Positions 1-10,118 of a stretch of DNA of 64,000 nt are shown piece by piece. Position 1 is the stretch's first letter; the number at the start of each line of letters is the position of its first letter. Under the pieces are notes generated by a model. The model saw only the letters and a program-made list of their open reading frames with translations. It was not told the DNA's origin and searched no databases. Both the position numbers and the translations under genes were made by a program. Source of the DNA: Mesobacillus zeae (GTDB taxonomy: Bacteria > Bacillota > Bacilli > Bacillales > Cytobacillaceae); the NCBI RefSeq assembly GCF_003570705.1, contig NZ_QWVT01000008.1:248001-312000 (forward strand), given 5' to 3'.

Positions 1-1092
1 TATACGCTTTTAAACCTCCCGAAGCGCCTGAACAATAAGCCGCTGCCTCCTGTCGAAATAGTCGATATGAGGGAAGAGTTAAGGGACGGCAACCGCTCTA
101 TGTTTTCAAGAAAGCTGTTTGAGAAACTGGAGGACAGGCTTGAAAAAAGAGAACAAACCGTGCTTTTCCTGAATAAGCGGGGACATTCTTCCTTTGTAAT
201 GTGCCGGGACTGCGGGTATGTTGCCAATTGTCCGCATTGTGATATTACGTTAACCTACCACCGGTTTAATGATCGGATGAAATGCCACTATTGTGGATTC
301 GATGAGGGTGTTCCCTCGGTTTGTCCGGAATGCGGAAGTGAACATATACGTTACTTCGGCACTGGGACTCAAAAAGTCGAAGAAGAACTGGCTAAGCTGC
401 TGCCTCATGCCAGGGTAATTCGGATGGATGTAGACACGACTGGCAGGAAAGGCTCCCATGAGAAACTATTGAATTCTTTTCAGGAAGGGAATGCCGATAT
501 CCTGCTGGGAACACAAATGATTGCAAAAGGACTGGACTTTCCCAATATTACATTAGTGGGCGTCCTGAGTGCGGATACAATGCTGAATCTTCCTGATTTC
601 CGTTCATCCGAGAAGACATTCCAGCTGCTCACACAGGTGAGTGGAAGGGCAGGACGCCATGATTTACCCGGTGAAGTAGTCATCCAGACATACACGCCTG
701 AGCATTACAGTGTGGAGCTTGCAGGCACCCAGGATTTTGACCAGTTTTACAATCAGGAAATGATGGTGCGAAAGATTCATAAGTATCCGCCTTTTTATTA
801 TATTTCTCTTGTTACTGTCAGCCATGCGGAATTGATGAAGGCTGTTTCCGTCGCAGAAAAAATCACAAGGCATATTTCATTGAAGCTTTCGGAAGAAGCG
901 GTTGTGCTGGGGCCTGTTGCTTCGCCAATCCCCAGGATCAATGATAGATATCGGTACCAATGTTTGATAAAATACAAAAGGGAGCCTGGGCTGGAAAAAG
1001 CGCTTAAGTCAATACTTGAACATTACCAGCAGGAAACAGCTTCAGGCCAGCTGCAGATTTCAGTGGATTTAAATCCTTATCTTTTAATGTAG
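1..1092 (+). CDS. priA: Primosomal replication-restart helicase PriA, C-terminal part (5' end cut by window)
   Basis: The reading frame is open from base 1, so this is the last 363 residues of a roughly 800-residue protein; the N-terminal DNA-binding and Walker A parts lie outside. PriA recognises stalled forks and reloads the DnaB-type helicase. Visible are the paired CxxC zinc-binding motifs (CRDCG, CPHC, CHYCG, CPECG) that sit inside the helicase core, followed by the second RecA-like lobe with the QMIAKGLDFPN segment and the QVSGRAGR motif VI. The stop is followed after about 70 bases by def, the usual firmicute order. The family match is unambiguous. Confidence 0.97.
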   Translation, partial: YTLLNLPKRLNNKPLPPVEIVDMREELRDGNRSMFSRKLFEKLEDRLEKREQTVLFLNKRGHSSFVMCRDCGYVANCPHCDITLTYHRFNDRMKCHYCGFDEGVPSVCPECGSEHIRYFGTGTQKVEEELAKLLPHARVIRMDVDTTGRKGSHEKLLNSFQEGNADILLGTQMIAKGLDFPNITLVGVLSADTMLNLPDFRSSEKTFQLLTQVSGRAGRHDLPGEVVIQTYTPEHYSVELAGTQDFDQFYNQEMMVRKIHKYPPFYYISLVTVSHAELMKAVSVAEKITRHISLKLSEEAVVLGPVASPIPRINDRYRYQCLIKYKREPGLEKALKSILEHYQQETASGQLQISVDLNPYLLM

Positions 1093-1163
1093 GAGTATGG
1101 GAGTACCTTATTTTGTAGAAAATCAGAATAGCTGCGGTAAACGTGAAAAATGGAGGAACAAAC

Positions 1164-1649
1164 TTGTCTATACGTAAAATTGTTGAATATCCTGCAGATA
1201 TACTCGAGCAAAAGTGTGACCCGGTAACGGTGTTTGACAAAAAGCTCGCAAGGCTGCTGGATGATATGTATGAAACGATGATTGAATTTGACGGTGTCGG
1301 CCTTGCTGCTCCCCAAGTCGGGGTCAAGAGCCAGATTGCCGTCGTTGATATAGAAGACCGGCACGGAACGATTGAATTGATCAATCCAGTAGTAATCAGC
1401 TCATCGGGGGAGCAGACCGACCCTGAAGGCTGTTTAAGTTTTCCTGGCCTTTATGGGGAAGTCAGCCGTCCCCGTTTTATTACAGTCAAGGCGTACAACC
1501 GAAAAGGGAAAGAATTCGAGCTGAAGGCGGAGGATTTCCTCGCACGGGCCATCCAGCATGAAATTGACCATCTGCACGGCATTCTTTTCACATCCAAAGT
1601 CAGCAAATATATCGATGAAAAAGAGTTAGAGGAGCTGAGCAAAGAATGA
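1164..1649 (+). CDS. def: Peptide deformylase
   Basis: Removes the formyl group from the N-terminal methionine of nascent proteins as a metal hydrolase. All three family motifs are present: [15 protein letters not shown] (metal-binding Cys) and QHEIDHLHG (two His ligands and catalytic Glu). I place the start at the TTG at 1164, because a GGAGG lies at 1152-1156 with 7 bases of spacing. This gives 161 residues, close to the 160 of B. subtilis DefA; an upstream GTG at 1143 would put the ribosome site inside the gene. It overlaps fmt by four bases (ATGA), so formylation and deformylation enzymes are translationally coupled. Confidence 0.96.
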   Translation: MSIRKIVEYPADILEQKCDPVTVFDKKLARLLDDMYETMIEFDGVGLAAPQVGVKSQIAVVDIEDRHGTIELINPVVISSSGEQTDPEGCLSFPGLYGEVSRPRFITVKAYNRKGKEFELKAEDFLARAIQHEIDHLHGILFTSKVSKYIDEKELEELSKE

Positions 1650-2599
1650 CCAGGATTGTATTCATGGGAACACCTGAGTTTTCGGTGCCTGTTTTAAGGA
1701 GACTGATAGAGGACGGCTATGACGTTGCAGCTGTCGTCACACAACCTGACCGCCCTGTGGGCAGGAAAAAAGAAATGACTCCGCCCCCGGTAAAAGTGGA
1801 AGCACTCTTACACGGAATCCCTGTTTTTCAGCCGGAAAAAATCCGCCAGCCGAAAGAGCTGGAGAAAATCCTTGGGATTGAGCCGGAGCTTATCGTTACA
1901 GCCGCTTTCGGGCAAATCCTCCCAAAGGCTTTGCTTGAAGCCCCAAGGCTCGGGTGCATTAATGTGCATGCATCGCTTTTGCCTGAACTCCGCGGGGGCG
2001 CTCCTATCCACTACGCCATCATCAGGGGAATGGAGAAAACGGGAATCACAATCATGTATATGGCAGAAAAATTGGATGCAGGCGACATCCTCACGCAATC
2101 GGAAGTTGCTATCACGGAGGACGACAATGTCGGAACGCTCCATGACAAGCTTAGCAGAATAGGAGCAAATCTCCTGTCAGATACTATTCCAAAGCTTCTC
2201 AGAAACGAAATTGTCCCGGTTCCTCAAAAGGATGAAGAAGCTAGTTTTGCATGGAACATCAAACGCGAAGAGGAAAAGATTGACTGGTCAAAACCAGGGG
2301 AGGAAATATACAACCACATTCGCGGCTTGAATCCATGGCCTGTTGCCTACACGACGATTTCAGGTTCAATACTGAAAGTATGGGGAGCAAGCAAAGCAGC
2401 TGGGGAAGCGGGTTCTGAGCCAGGCATTATTTTGTCAGTGGAAGAAGACGCAATCCATGTTGCAAGCGGTGACGCAACTATAATAAAAATAACAGAGCTG
2501 CAGCCGTCAGGAAAAAAACGGATGTCAGCCGGACAATTCTTGCGCGGAGCCGGAAGCTATATTAAAGCAGGAATGAAATTAGGAGACAACGATGAATAG
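1646..2599 (+). CDS. fmt: Methionyl-tRNA formyltransferase
   Basis: Transfers a formyl group from 10-formyl-tetrahydrofolate to Met-tRNA for initiation. The 317 residues have the N-terminal formyltransferase fold, beginning with the [10 protein letters not shown] segment, with the catalytic neighbourhood [13 protein letters not shown] near residue 108. A C-terminal tRNA-binding domain starts around residue 205 and includes [12 protein letters not shown]. The ATG overlaps the def stop codon and the 3' end overlaps rsmB by 8 bases, consistent with one def-fmt-rsmB transcript. Length and motifs are normal. Confidence 0.97.
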   Translation: MTRIVFMGTPEFSVPVLRRLIEDGYDVAAVVTQPDRPVGRKKEMTPPPVKVEALLHGIPVFQPEKIRQPKELEKILGIEPELIVTAAFGQILPKALLEAPRLGCINVHASLLPELRGGAPIHYAIIRGMEKTGITIMYMAEKLDAGDILTQSEVAITEDDNVGTLHDKLSRIGANLLSDTIPKLLRNEIVPVPQKDEEASFAWNIKREEEKIDWSKPGEEIYNHIRGLNPWPVAYTTISGSILKVWGASKAAGEAGSEPGIILSVEEDAIHVASGDATIIKITELQPSGKKRMSAGQFLRGAGSYIKAGMKLGDNDE

Positions 2600-3974
2600 C
2601 AACAGAAAAAACGTAAGGGAAACTGCATTGGAATTGCTTGAATCTATTGAGAAGAACCAGGCTTACAGTAATCTTTTGCTTAACAGCACCATCAATAAAA
2701 ACAAGATCAGCCCAAAAGATACAGGCTTGCTCACTGAGCTTGTCTACGGTACCCTGCAGCGGAGGATGACACTCGATTTTTACCTTGCTCCATTTATCAA
2801 GAATGCCAAAAAGCTTGAAAAATGGGTCCTCCAGCTGTTGCGGGTTACGGTTTACCAGATGGTATACCTTGATCGGGTGCCGGACCGGGCAGCCATCTAT
2901 GAAGCGGTCGAAATAGCGAAGCGCAGGGGGCACAAAGGAATTGCGGGCGTGGTCAACGGAGTATTGAGAACCATCCAACGCGAAGGGCTCCCTTCTTTGG
3001 ATTCCATTAAGGATCCAGCAGAGAGAATGGCGATTGAGACAAGCCATCCGCTGTGGCTTGTCCAACGATGGATCAGTCAGTTTGGGAAGGAAAAAGCAGG
3101 GGAAATTTGTGCAATGAATGTTCTCGCACCCCTTCAGACGGCAAGGGTTAACCTTGGAAAGACCACTCGCGAGGCTTGCATCGAGCTTCTTGAGCAAGAA
3201 GGTTTCGCGGTAGAAGCAAGCCCGATTACTCCCGAAGCAATTAGGTGCCTTAGAGGAAATCTTGCAGCATCAAATGCTTACAAAGAAGGATTGCTTAGCA
3301 TTCAGGATGAAAGTTCTATGCTTGCCGCCCATGCACTTGGGGTGGAAAAAGGTGATACTATACTTGATGCATGTGCTGCCCCTGGCGGGAAATCAACGCA
3401 TATCGCCGAAAAGCTTTTCGAAACCGGAAAGGTGGTCTCGCTAGACCTTCATGCCCACAAGGTTAAATTGATTGTTGACAATGCCACCCGTTTGGGATTG
3501 TCAAATATTGAAGCGATTGAAATGGACAGCCGCAAGGCGCCAGACCATTTCGAAAAAGAATCTTTTGACCGGATCCTGCTTGATGCTCCTTGCTCCGGTC
3601 TTGGCGTGATCAGGCGGAAGCCTGATATGAAATATACGAAACGCGAAAGTGACCTTGACAGACTCCAGGAAATCCAGCTAAACCTACTTGATGCAGTAGC
3701 CCCCCTACTAAAGAAAGGCGGGACGCTCGTTTACAGTACATGTACGCTTGACAGCCAGGAAAATGAAGAAACTGTTTCCAGTTTCCTTGACAGCCACAGG
3801 GAATTTGAAGAGGATGCCTCCCTGCCCGATAGAATGCCTGAAGGTGTCAAGCCATTCATGAAGGGCTTCAGCACCCAAATATTGCCCCAGTACTTTGGAT
3901 CAGATGGTTTTTATATTGCCAGCATGAAAAGGAAGGCGGATGATGAACTTGGAATTACAGAAAACACCAGGTAA
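2592..3974 (+). CDS. rsmB: 16S rRNA m5C967 methyltransferase RsmB
   Basis: SAM-dependent methyltransferase for a cytosine in 16S rRNA. Residues 1-140 form a NusB-like RNA-binding domain and the remainder is the Rossmann methyltransferase (SAM loop [15 protein letters not shown]). Both family cysteines are present: Cys334 in DAPCSGLG and Cys384 in YSTCTL, the enzyme-release and nucleophile pair. At 460 residues it is slightly longer than the roughly 450 of B. subtilis. AGGAG at 2581-2585 precedes the ATG. Its 3' end overlaps the next gene by 35 bases, unusually long for this cluster. Confidence 0.96.
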   Translation: MNSNRKNVRETALELLESIEKNQAYSNLLLNSTINKNKISPKDTGLLTELVYGTLQRRMTLDFYLAPFIKNAKKLEKWVLQLLRVTVYQMVYLDRVPDRAAIYEAVEIAKRRGHKGIAGVVNGVLRTIQREGLPSLDSIKDPAERMAIETSHPLWLVQRWISQFGKEKAGEICAMNVLAPLQTARVNLGKTTREACIELLEQEGFAVEASPITPEAIRCLRGNLAASNAYKEGLLSIQDESSMLAAHALGVEKGDTILDACAAPGGKSTHIAEKLFETGKVVSLDLHAHKVKLIVDNATRLGLSNIEAIEMDSRKAPDHFEKESFDRILLDAPCSGLGVIRRKPDMKYTKRESDLDRLQEIQLNLLDAVAPLLKKGGTLVYSTCTLDSQENEETVSSFLDSHREFEEDASLPDRMPEGVKPFMKGFSTQILPQYFGSDGFYIASMKRKADDELGITENTR

Positions 3975-5040
3975 TAAGACAACAGATGAGCAGCAAAAGC
4001 CTTCTATTTATTCATTACAGCTTAATGAGCTGAAGGTCTGGCTTGAAGAAAGAGGAGAAAAAGCGTTCCGGGCAGAGCAGGTTTTTGACTGGCTTTATAA
4101 AAAAAGGGCTGTATCCTTTGAGGACATGTCCAATCTTTCCAAGACGCTAAGGAATTTACTCGAGGAGCACTTTGTTCTTACTACACTTAAAACGGTTATC
4201 CAGCAGACCTCGTCAGACGGCACGATTAAGTTTTTGTTCGAACTGAATGACGGTGTAACCATTGAAACGGTGCTGATGCGCCATGAGTATGGCAATTCCG
4301 TCTGTGTAACGACGCAGGTTGGCTGCCGGATTGGCTGTACTTTCTGCGCTTCAACCCTTGGCGGCCTAAAAAGAAATCTGGAAGCAGGAGAAATCGTAGC
4401 GCAAGTCGTAAAAGTACAACAGGCGCTTGATGAAACGGAAGAGCGTGTCAGCTCGGTCGTCATAATGGGGATTGGTGAACCGTTCGACAATTACGACAAT
4501 ATGATGTCATTCCTGAAAATTATCAATCATGAAAAAGGAATGAATATTGGCGCACGTCATATTACAGTGTCAACGAGCGGTATCATTCCGAAGATATACC
4601 AGTTTGCTGATGAAAACATGCAAATCAACTTCGCTATTTCACTGCACGCACCTAACACCGAGATTAGGAGCAGGCTGATGCCTATCAATCGTGCCTATAA
4701 ACTGCCAGACCTGATGGAAGCAGTAAAATATTATACCGAAAAAACCGGACGGAGGATCAGTTTTGAATACGGACTTTTTGGCGGAGTGAATGATCAGGTT
4801 GAGCATGCAGAGGAATTGGCAAAGCTTGTAAAGGGCATCAAATGCCATATTAATCTGATTCCGGTCAACTATGTACCTGAGCGGGATTATGTAAGGACGC
4901 CAAAGGCACAAATTTTTAAGTTTGAGAAAACGCTTAAGGACCGTGGCGTAAATGTCACCATCAGGCGCGAGCAGGGGCATGACATCGATGCTGCATGCGG
5001 ACAGCTAAGGGCAAAGGAAAGAAAAGAAGAGACGAGGTGA
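3940..5040 (+). CDS. rlmN: Dual-specificity 23S rRNA/tRNA adenine-C2 methyltransferase RlmN (radical SAM)
   Basis: Makes 2-methyladenosine at 23S rRNA A2503 and tRNA A37 through a radical SAM mechanism. The CxxxCxxC cluster motif is Cys129, Cys133 and Cys136 ([12 protein letters not shown]). The FGGVNDQ segment and the C-terminal DIDAACGQL cysteine, which forms the protein-RNA adduct in the family, are also visible. Two adjacent ATGs (3940 and 3943) follow GGAAGGCGG; either is possible. It starts inside rsmB. The 366 residues match the 363 of B. subtilis with very high similarity through the core. Confidence 0.97.
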   Translation: MMNLELQKTPGNKTTDEQQKPSIYSLQLNELKVWLEERGEKAFRAEQVFDWLYKKRAVSFEDMSNLSKTLRNLLEEHFVLTTLKTVIQQTSSDGTIKFLFELNDGVTIETVLMRHEYGNSVCVTTQVGCRIGCTFCASTLGGLKRNLEAGEIVAQVVKVQQALDETEERVSSVVIMGIGEPFDNYDNMMSFLKIINHEKGMNIGARHITVSTSGIIPKIYQFADENMQINFAISLHAPNTEIRSRLMPINRAYKLPDLMEAVKYYTEKTGRRISFEYGLFGGVNDQVEHAEELAKLVKGIKCHINLIPVNYVPERDYVRTPKAQIFKFEKTLKDRGVNVTIRREQGHDIDAACGQLRAKERKEETR

Positions 5041-5044
5041 AAGG

Positions 5045-5794
5045 ATGAACGCTGTTTTCGTGACGGACAGGGGTAAAATCCGGATTCACAATGAAGACAA
5101 TGGAGGGATTTTTACCAATCAGGCCGGCCAGAACCTTGCCATCGTTGCAGATGGCATGGGCGGCCACCGGGCCGGGGATGTGGCCAGCGAAATGACAGTC
5201 AAGAGCCTGAAATCAGCATGGGAATCCGAAGTTTCCATTAAGTCAGCGGAGGAAGCGGAGGAGTGGCTGAAAAAGTCAATTTCCGAAATAAACAAACTTC
5301 TTTTTGAACATTCCAAGACAAATGCAGAATGTGAAGGAATGGGGACAACAATCGTAGCTGCCATCTGTACAGACTTGTTTTCGTCGATTGCCAATATTGG
5401 AGACAGCCGTTGCTACTTGATGAATGAGTTGGGTTTCAAACAGCTTACCGAGGACCATTCACTTGTAAATGAACTTGTCAGGTCCGGCCAGATATCAAAG
5501 GAAGACGCTGAACACCATCCCCGAAAAAATGTGCTCCTTCGAGCGCTTGGCACGGAAGATTCAGTCGAAATGGATATCCGGACGATTATGTTTGAGGAAG
5601 GCGATGCATTGCTCCTTTGTTCCGATGGCCTGTCAAACAAAATTTCATTGGCTGAGATGGAAGAGATTTTAATACAGGAAAAAAGTCTCGATGAAAAGGC
5701 GTCCGAGTTTGTTACGCGCGCAAACCATTATGGAGGCGAGGATAACATTACTCTTGCTATTGTCCTGTATTCAGAGAGCAGCGAGGGCAGGTGA
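5045..5794 (+). CDS. prpC: PP2C-family Ser/Thr protein phosphatase PrpC
   Basis: Mn/Mg-dependent phosphatase that reverses phosphorylation by the adjacent kinase PrkC. Canonical PP2C motifs are present in order: an N-terminal RIHNEDN, ADGMGGH (metal aspartate) near residue 38, GDSR, CSDGLSN and GGEDNIT near the end. The ATG has GAGGTGA just upstream (5034-5040) and the stop is six bases before the prkC start. Cytosolic, with no membrane segment. The prpC-prkC-rsgA order is conserved in Bacillus, where the pair acts in germination and cell-wall signalling. Confidence 0.97.
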   Translation: MNAVFVTDRGKIRIHNEDNGGIFTNQAGQNLAIVADGMGGHRAGDVASEMTVKSLKSAWESEVSIKSAEEAEEWLKKSISEINKLLFEHSKTNAECEGMGTTIVAAICTDLFSSIANIGDSRCYLMNELGFKQLTEDHSLVNELVRSGQISKEDAEHHPRKNVLLRALGTEDSVEMDIRTIMFEEGDALLLCSDGLSNKISLAEMEEILIQEKSLDEKASEFVTRANHYGGEDNITLAIVLYSESSEGR

Positions 5795-5799
5795 CAGAC

Positions 5800-7779
5800 A
5801 TGATCATTGGAAAGAGGATTAGCGGGAGATATAAAATTCTTGATATGGTTGGCGGCGGAGGCATGGCCAATGTCTATCTTGCCCACGATATGATCTTGGA
5901 CCGGGATGTTGCCGTTAAGATGCTCCGTCTTGATTTTGCAAATGATGAAGAATTTATCCGAAGGTTCCACAGGGAAGCGCAGTCGGCAACAAGCCTGGTT
6001 CACCCCAATATTGTGAGTATTTATGATGTCGGGGAAGAAGACGGATTATACTATATTGTCATGGAATATGTGGACGGACAGACATTGAAACAATACATAC
6101 AGCAAAATGCGCCTGTGCCTATCGAGAAAGCCATCGACATCATGAAACAGCTCACATCTGCCATCGCCCATGCCCACCAGAATCATATTATCCATAGGGA
6201 CATCAAGCCTCATAACATTCTGGTAGACGATGAAGGGAATGTAAAAATCACCGATTTTGGGATTGCTATGGCACTTAGTGCCACAAGTATTACCCAGACC
6301 AATTCGGTGCTGGGCTCGGTCCATTATCTGTCGCCTGAACAAGCACGCGGGGGAATGGCCAACAAAAAGTCGGATATCTATTCGATTGGGATTGTTATGT
6401 TTGAACTGCTGACAGGCAGGCTGCCGTTTTCCGGCGAGTCCGCAGTTTCGATTGCGTTAAAGCATTTGCAATCGGAAACACCGTCGCTGAGGAGATGGAA
6501 CCCATCTATTCCGCAAAGTGTTGAAAATATAGTGCTGAGGGCCACTGCTAAAGATCCTTTCCATCGGTATGACGATGTGTATGAAATGGAAGAGGATTTG
6601 CGAACGGCACTTGACCCGTCAAGGCTGAACGAGAAGAAGTTTTCTGTACCTATTGATAATGATGCGACAAAAGCAATACCTGTCATTACTGATGACCGCC
6701 CGATAAGCAATCTGGATGAAACACTGGTTCATGGCACTGAAACGGATGGACAGGATGCTTCAGGCAGCAAGGACGTCAAGAAAAAAGCAAAAAAGAAAAA
6801 CAAGAATAAGAAAAAGAAAAAATGGCCGATTGTTCTTGCGGTGTCATTGTTCTCTATTGCGATTCTCGCGGTTTTGGCATTCATTTTCCTTCCAGACTTA
6901 ATGGGTCCAAAAGACAAAACGGTACCTGATGTAAGCGGTAAAGAAGTCGAGGAAGCGATGGAAGACCTGATGTCTGCAGGATTCGTCATTGACGAAAAGA
7001 AAAAAGTACCCAATGAAGACATTGAAGAAGGAAAAATTATAAAGACAAGCCCTGAAGCGGGTTCAACCGCGAAGGAAGGGGCTAATATCGACTTGTATAT
7101 CAGCTCAGGCAAGAAAAAGTTTAAGCTGGGTGATTATCGGGGACGGTCTATTGAAGACGTGGAACGCCTTCTCAATAAAAAGGATTTTAAGGACATTGTG
7201 AAAACGGAAGAGAATGATGAAAGTGCACCAGGTACGATACTTGATCAATATCCCTCAGGTGGGGAAGAAGTAATACCAGATGAAACAGAACTTGAGTTCA
7301 TTGTCAGTAAAGGGCCCGATTTAATCGTACTGAAGGATTTGACAGGCTTCAATGAAAAAGGTGTTCAGGATTATGGAGAAACTGAGGGCCTTGCGATTAA
7401 TGTGAACGAAGAATACAGCGAAAACGTTGAGGAAGGCCTTGTCATCAGGCAAGATCCCGCACCTGGAACAAGCTTGCAAAAGAACAGCAGGGTTACTGTC
7501 GTTATCTCTAAAGGCAAGGAAACGCTGCCGCCTAAAACGGTTTATGAAGAAATTACGATACCATATGATCCGGAAATGGATGGTGCCCCGCAGGAAGTCC
7601 AGATATTTATCGAGGATGCTGACAGGAGCATGACGGAACCGGCAGAAACGTTTAAGATCACTGGACCGACAAAGAAGCGCCTGGAATTCAGGATTGAACC
7701 AGGACAAAAAGCGGGATACAAAGTCATCAGGGATAATACGGTTATTCTTGAAGATGTAAAACCATATCCGGAAGATTAA
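5800..7779 (+). CDS. prkC: Membrane eukaryotic-type Ser/Thr kinase PrkC with PASTA repeats
   Basis: Senses muropeptides outside the cell and phosphorylates cytosolic targets. Domains in order: kinase at about residues 8-270 (glycine loop GGGGMANVYL, catalytic HRDIKPHN with Asp134, DFG, SPEQARG); a very lysine-rich juxtamembrane stretch; one membrane helix at about 341-363; three PASTA repeats (about 370-575) ending in PG or G-rich turns; and a C-terminal beta domain. I choose the ATG at 5800 because AGGTGA lies 5 bases upstream and the N-terminus MIIGKRISGRY matches B. subtilis; a GTG at 5791 would add three residues. At 659 residues it compares with 648 in B. subtilis. Confidence 0.97.
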   Translation: MIIGKRISGRYKILDMVGGGGMANVYLAHDMILDRDVAVKMLRLDFANDEEFIRRFHREAQSATSLVHPNIVSIYDVGEEDGLYYIVMEYVDGQTLKQYIQQNAPVPIEKAIDIMKQLTSAIAHAHQNHIIHRDIKPHNILVDDEGNVKITDFGIAMALSATSITQTNSVLGSVHYLSPEQARGGMANKKSDIYSIGIVMFELLTGRLPFSGESAVSIALKHLQSETPSLRRWNPSIPQSVENIVLRATAKDPFHRYDDVYEMEEDLRTALDPSRLNEKKFSVPIDNDATKAIPVITDDRPISNLDETLVHGTETDGQDASGSKDVKKKAKKKNKNKKKKKWPIVLAVSLFSIAILAVLAFIFLPDLMGPKDKTVPDVSGKEVEEAMEDLMSAGFVIDEKKKVPNEDIEEGKIIKTSPEAGSTAKEGANIDLYISSGKKKFKLGDYRGRSIEDVERLLNKKDFKDIVKTEENDESAPGTILDQYPSGGEEVIPDETELEFIVSKGPDLIVLKDLTGFNEKGVQDYGETEGLAINVNEEYSENVEEGLVIRQDPAPGTSLQKNSRVTVVISKGKETLPPKTVYEEITIPYDPEMDGAPQEVQIFIEDADRSMTEPAETFKITGPTKKRLEFRIEPGQKAGYKVIRDNTVILEDVKPYPED

Positions 7780-7797
7780 AAGGACTGGGGTGATGCT

Positions 7798-8676
7798 ATG
7801 CCGACTGGGAAAATCATCAAGGCTTTAAGCGGGTTTTATTATGTGTTTGGAGAAGAAGGAATTGTTCAATGCCGCGGCCGCGGTGTTTTTAGGAAGAATA
7901 AGGTGAACCCCCTAGTAGGGGATGAGGTAGTGTATCAGGCTGAGAATGATGTGGAAGGGTATATCATGGAAGTGAAGGATCGCAAGAACGAACTCGTTCG
8001 TCCGCCAATTGCCAATGTGGATCAGGCGATCCTCGTTTTTTCTGCTGTGGAGCCCGATTTCAGTACAGCACTCCTTGACCGGTTTCTCGTCCTCATTGAA
8101 TTCAATCGCATTGAGCCATTGATTTGCATCACGAAAATGGACTTAGCGTCAGAGTCAAGGGAGCGACTCGAGCAGTTTGCCAAAGATTATCGTGCCGCTG
8201 GATATGATGTCGTTATGACCTCATCTGAAACCTCCCAAGGAATCGAAGAACTATTCCCGTATCTCGAAGGGAAAATTTCTGTTTTCGCAGGCCAGTCGGG
8301 AGTAGGAAAGTCATCTTTGCTTAACGCTTTGCGGCCTGAGTTGGATCTCCGCACAAACGATATTTCCATGCACCTTGGCCGGGGTAAGCATACAACACGC
8401 CATGTGGAACTGATTCATGTGAACAGCGGGCTGGTTGCGGATACTCCTGGCTTTAGCTCGCTGGAATTTACCGAAATCGATGCGACAGATCTCAACTATT
8501 GTTTTCCGGACATCGAGAAACTTAGCGAGAATTGCAAATTCCGGGCTTGCCAGCATACTGCCGAGCCGAAGTGTGCCGTTAAAACAGCAGTGGAATCCGG
8601 GGAATTGCCCGAATATCGATATGAGCATTACAAAGATTTTCTTGAAGAAATTAAAGATAGAAAGCCGAGGTATTAG
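7798..8676 (+). CDS. rsgA: Ribosome small subunit-dependent GTPase RsgA (CpgA)
   Basis: Circularly permuted GTPase that checks late 30S assembly. It has an N-terminal OB fold (about 1-65), then the permuted G domain in which G4 (TKMD) precedes the P-loop GQSGVGKSS (from residue 165) and G3 DTPGFS. A C-terminal zinc knuckle with Cys and His residues (CKFRACQH, EPKC) follows. The ATG follows GGGGTGATG at short spacing, 18 bases after prkC, so it is probably co-transcribed with the phosphatase and kinase. In B. subtilis this protein is a PrkC substrate. Confidence 0.96.
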   Translation: MPTGKIIKALSGFYYVFGEEGIVQCRGRGVFRKNKVNPLVGDEVVYQAENDVEGYIMEVKDRKNELVRPPIANVDQAILVFSAVEPDFSTALLDRFLVLIEFNRIEPLICITKMDLASESRERLEQFAKDYRAAGYDVVMTSSETSQGIEELFPYLEGKISVFAGQSGVGKSSLLNALRPELDLRTNDISMHLGRGKHTTRHVELIHVNSGLVADTPGFSSLEFTEIDATDLNYCFPDIEKLSENCKFRACQHTAEPKCAVKTAVESGELPEYRYEHYKDFLEEIKDRKPRY

Positions 8677-8678
8677 CT

Positions 8679-9323
8679 ATGGTGAAAATTGCACCATCAA
8701 TCCTGTCTGCCGACTTTTCAAGGCTTGGAGAGGAAATAAAGGATGTCGAACAGGGAGGCGCAGACCTAATCCATGTCGATGTGATGGACGGACATTTTGT
8801 CCCTAACATTACCATTGGGCCGCTTATTGTCGAAGCGATCCGGCCTGTCACAAAGCTTCCGCTTGATGTTCATTTAATGATCGAAAATCCTGACAGATAT
8901 ATTGAAGCTTTTGCAAAGGCAGGGGCAGATTATATAACCGTACATGTGGAAGCATGTACTCATCTGCACAGGACGATCCAATACATCAAATCTTTCGGCG
9001 TAAAGGCAGGCGCTGTTCTTAATCCTGCTACTCCTGTTTCGTCAATCCAGCACGTGATTGAGGACCTTGACATGGTGCTGATCATGTCGGTAAACCCCGG
9101 ATTTGGAGGGCAAAAGTTTATCCCTTCAGCGCTCGGCAAAATCCGGGAAGTGCGCGAAATGGCTGCAGGGCTGAACACAGAGCTTGAAATTGAAGTGGAT
9201 GGCGGCGTAAACGTTGAAACTGCTCCGCTTTGTATCGAAGCTGGGGCAACTATGCTTGTAGCCGGTTCAGCTGTATACAATGAAAAAGATAGGGGAAAGG
9301 CGATTGCAGCCTTAAAAATATAA
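8679..9323 (+). CDS. rpe: Ribulose-phosphate 3-epimerase
   Basis: Interconverts ribulose-5-phosphate and xylulose-5-phosphate in the pentose phosphate pathway. A TIM-barrel protein of 214 residues with the family segments APSILSADFSRL, HVDVMDGHFVPN (metal-binding His and Asp), DVHLM, MSVNPGFGGQKF and VDGGVN. It begins two bases after the rsgA stop, with CGAGG upstream. A rho-independent terminator follows at once, closing the priA-to-rpe run of genes. Confidence 0.97.
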   Translation: MVKIAPSILSADFSRLGEEIKDVEQGGADLIHVDVMDGHFVPNITIGPLIVEAIRPVTKLPLDVHLMIENPDRYIEAFAKAGADYITVHVEACTHLHRTIQYIKSFGVKAGAVLNPATPVSSIQHVIEDLDMVLIMSVNPGFGGQKFIPSALGKIREVREMAAGLNTELEIEVDGGVNVETAPLCIEAGATMLVAGSAVYNEKDRGKAIAALKI

Positions 9324-9332
9324 GATAAGAAG

Positions 9333-9359
9333 AAAGCCAGCCGTGCGGCTGGCTTTTTT
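9333..9359 (+). terminator. Rho-independent terminator after rpe
   Basis: GCCAGCCG at 9336-9343 pairs with CGGCTGGC at 9346-9353, flanked by AAA and a run of six T from 9354. A tight GC-rich hairpin with U-tract directly after the rpe stop. Confidence 0.9.
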
Positions 9360-9379
9360 CAACGGAAAGGATAATGGGA

Positions 9380-10027
9380 ATGATTATAAATATTGTTGCC
9401 GGAGGGCCTGATGAGCTACTTCCTGATTTGGGCCAGTATAATGACAGATGTATTTGGGCAGGGGTGGACAGGGGCGTCTTTACGTTGCTAGAAGCAGGTA
9501 TCGCCCCGGGATTTGCATTTGGAGATTTCGATTCAGTTAAACCATGGCAAATGGCAGAAATCGAGGGGAGAGTAAAGGACTTGAAGAGGTTCAAGCCAGA
9601 AAAGGATGCTACTGATATGGAGCTCGCACTGGACTGGGCACTCTCCTTGAAACCCAAAAAGGTAAGGTTGTTTGGAGCCACTGGGGGACGGATTGACCAT
9701 ATGCTTGCCAATATCCAGCTCCTCGTAAGGCCTTTGCTTGAAAATCTGGAGACAATTGTTGAAATAATCGATTCAAAAAATATCGTCTGGGCTACAGGCC
9801 CCGGTGTAGGTAAAAAAATCAGCCTCCTGAATGATATGAAATACATTTCATTCGTTCCTGCATCCGCTTCCGTAACCGGTCTGACACTCGATGGATTCAA
9901 GTATCCCCTGAAGGATATGTTTGTTCCCTTTGCTTCCACTTTATGCATCAGCAATGAACTCACAGGGAAATCTGGTACTTTTTCTTTTACAGAAGGCATA
10001 TTATTAGTGGTAAGAAGCAAGGATTGA
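9380..10027 (+). CDS. thiN: Thiamine pyrophosphokinase
   Basis: Converts thiamine and ATP to thiamine diphosphate. The 215 residues comprise an N-terminal catalytic domain with VAGGP, the acidic motif FGDFDSV (metal/ATP) and EKDATDMELALDWAL, and TGGRIDH. A smaller C-terminal substrate-binding beta domain ends in SNELTGKSGTFSF. I choose the ATG at 9380, since GGAAAGG lies 9 bases upstream and the N-terminus aligns with B. subtilis YloS; an in-frame ATG at 9374 is only 3 bases from that site. It stands alone between the rpe terminator and spoVM. Confidence 0.94.
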   Translation: MIINIVAGGPDELLPDLGQYNDRCIWAGVDRGVFTLLEAGIAPGFAFGDFDSVKPWQMAEIEGRVKDLKRFKPEKDATDMELALDWALSLKPKKVRLFGATGGRIDHMLANIQLLVRPLLENLETIVEIIDSKNIVWATGPGVGKKISLLNDMKYISFVPASASVTGLTLDGFKYPLKDMFVPFASTLCISNELTGKSGTFSFTEGILLVVRSKD

Positions 10028-10118
10028 AAAATCTTAGTCAAATATTGATGATTCCTGAATAGGATGATAAGGGAATTTAAAAACTTTAAGCCGGGTTTGC
10101 GAATGAGGAGGGACTATG

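Noticed and set aside
1004-1384. Minus-strand open frames opposite priA/def and many other genes
   Set aside because: They lie opposite well-supported genes, have no ribosome sites or family similarity, and reflect codon composition of the coding strand.
6780-6825. Lysine-rich low-complexity run as a possible frameshift or repeat expansion
   Set aside because: It is in frame in prkC and is the normal basic juxtamembrane segment of this kinase family.
10028-10118. Sigma-E promoter expected for spoVM
   Set aside because: An ATATT occurs at 10042-10046, but no acceptable -10 (CATACAnT-like) lies at the right spacing, so I do not report it.
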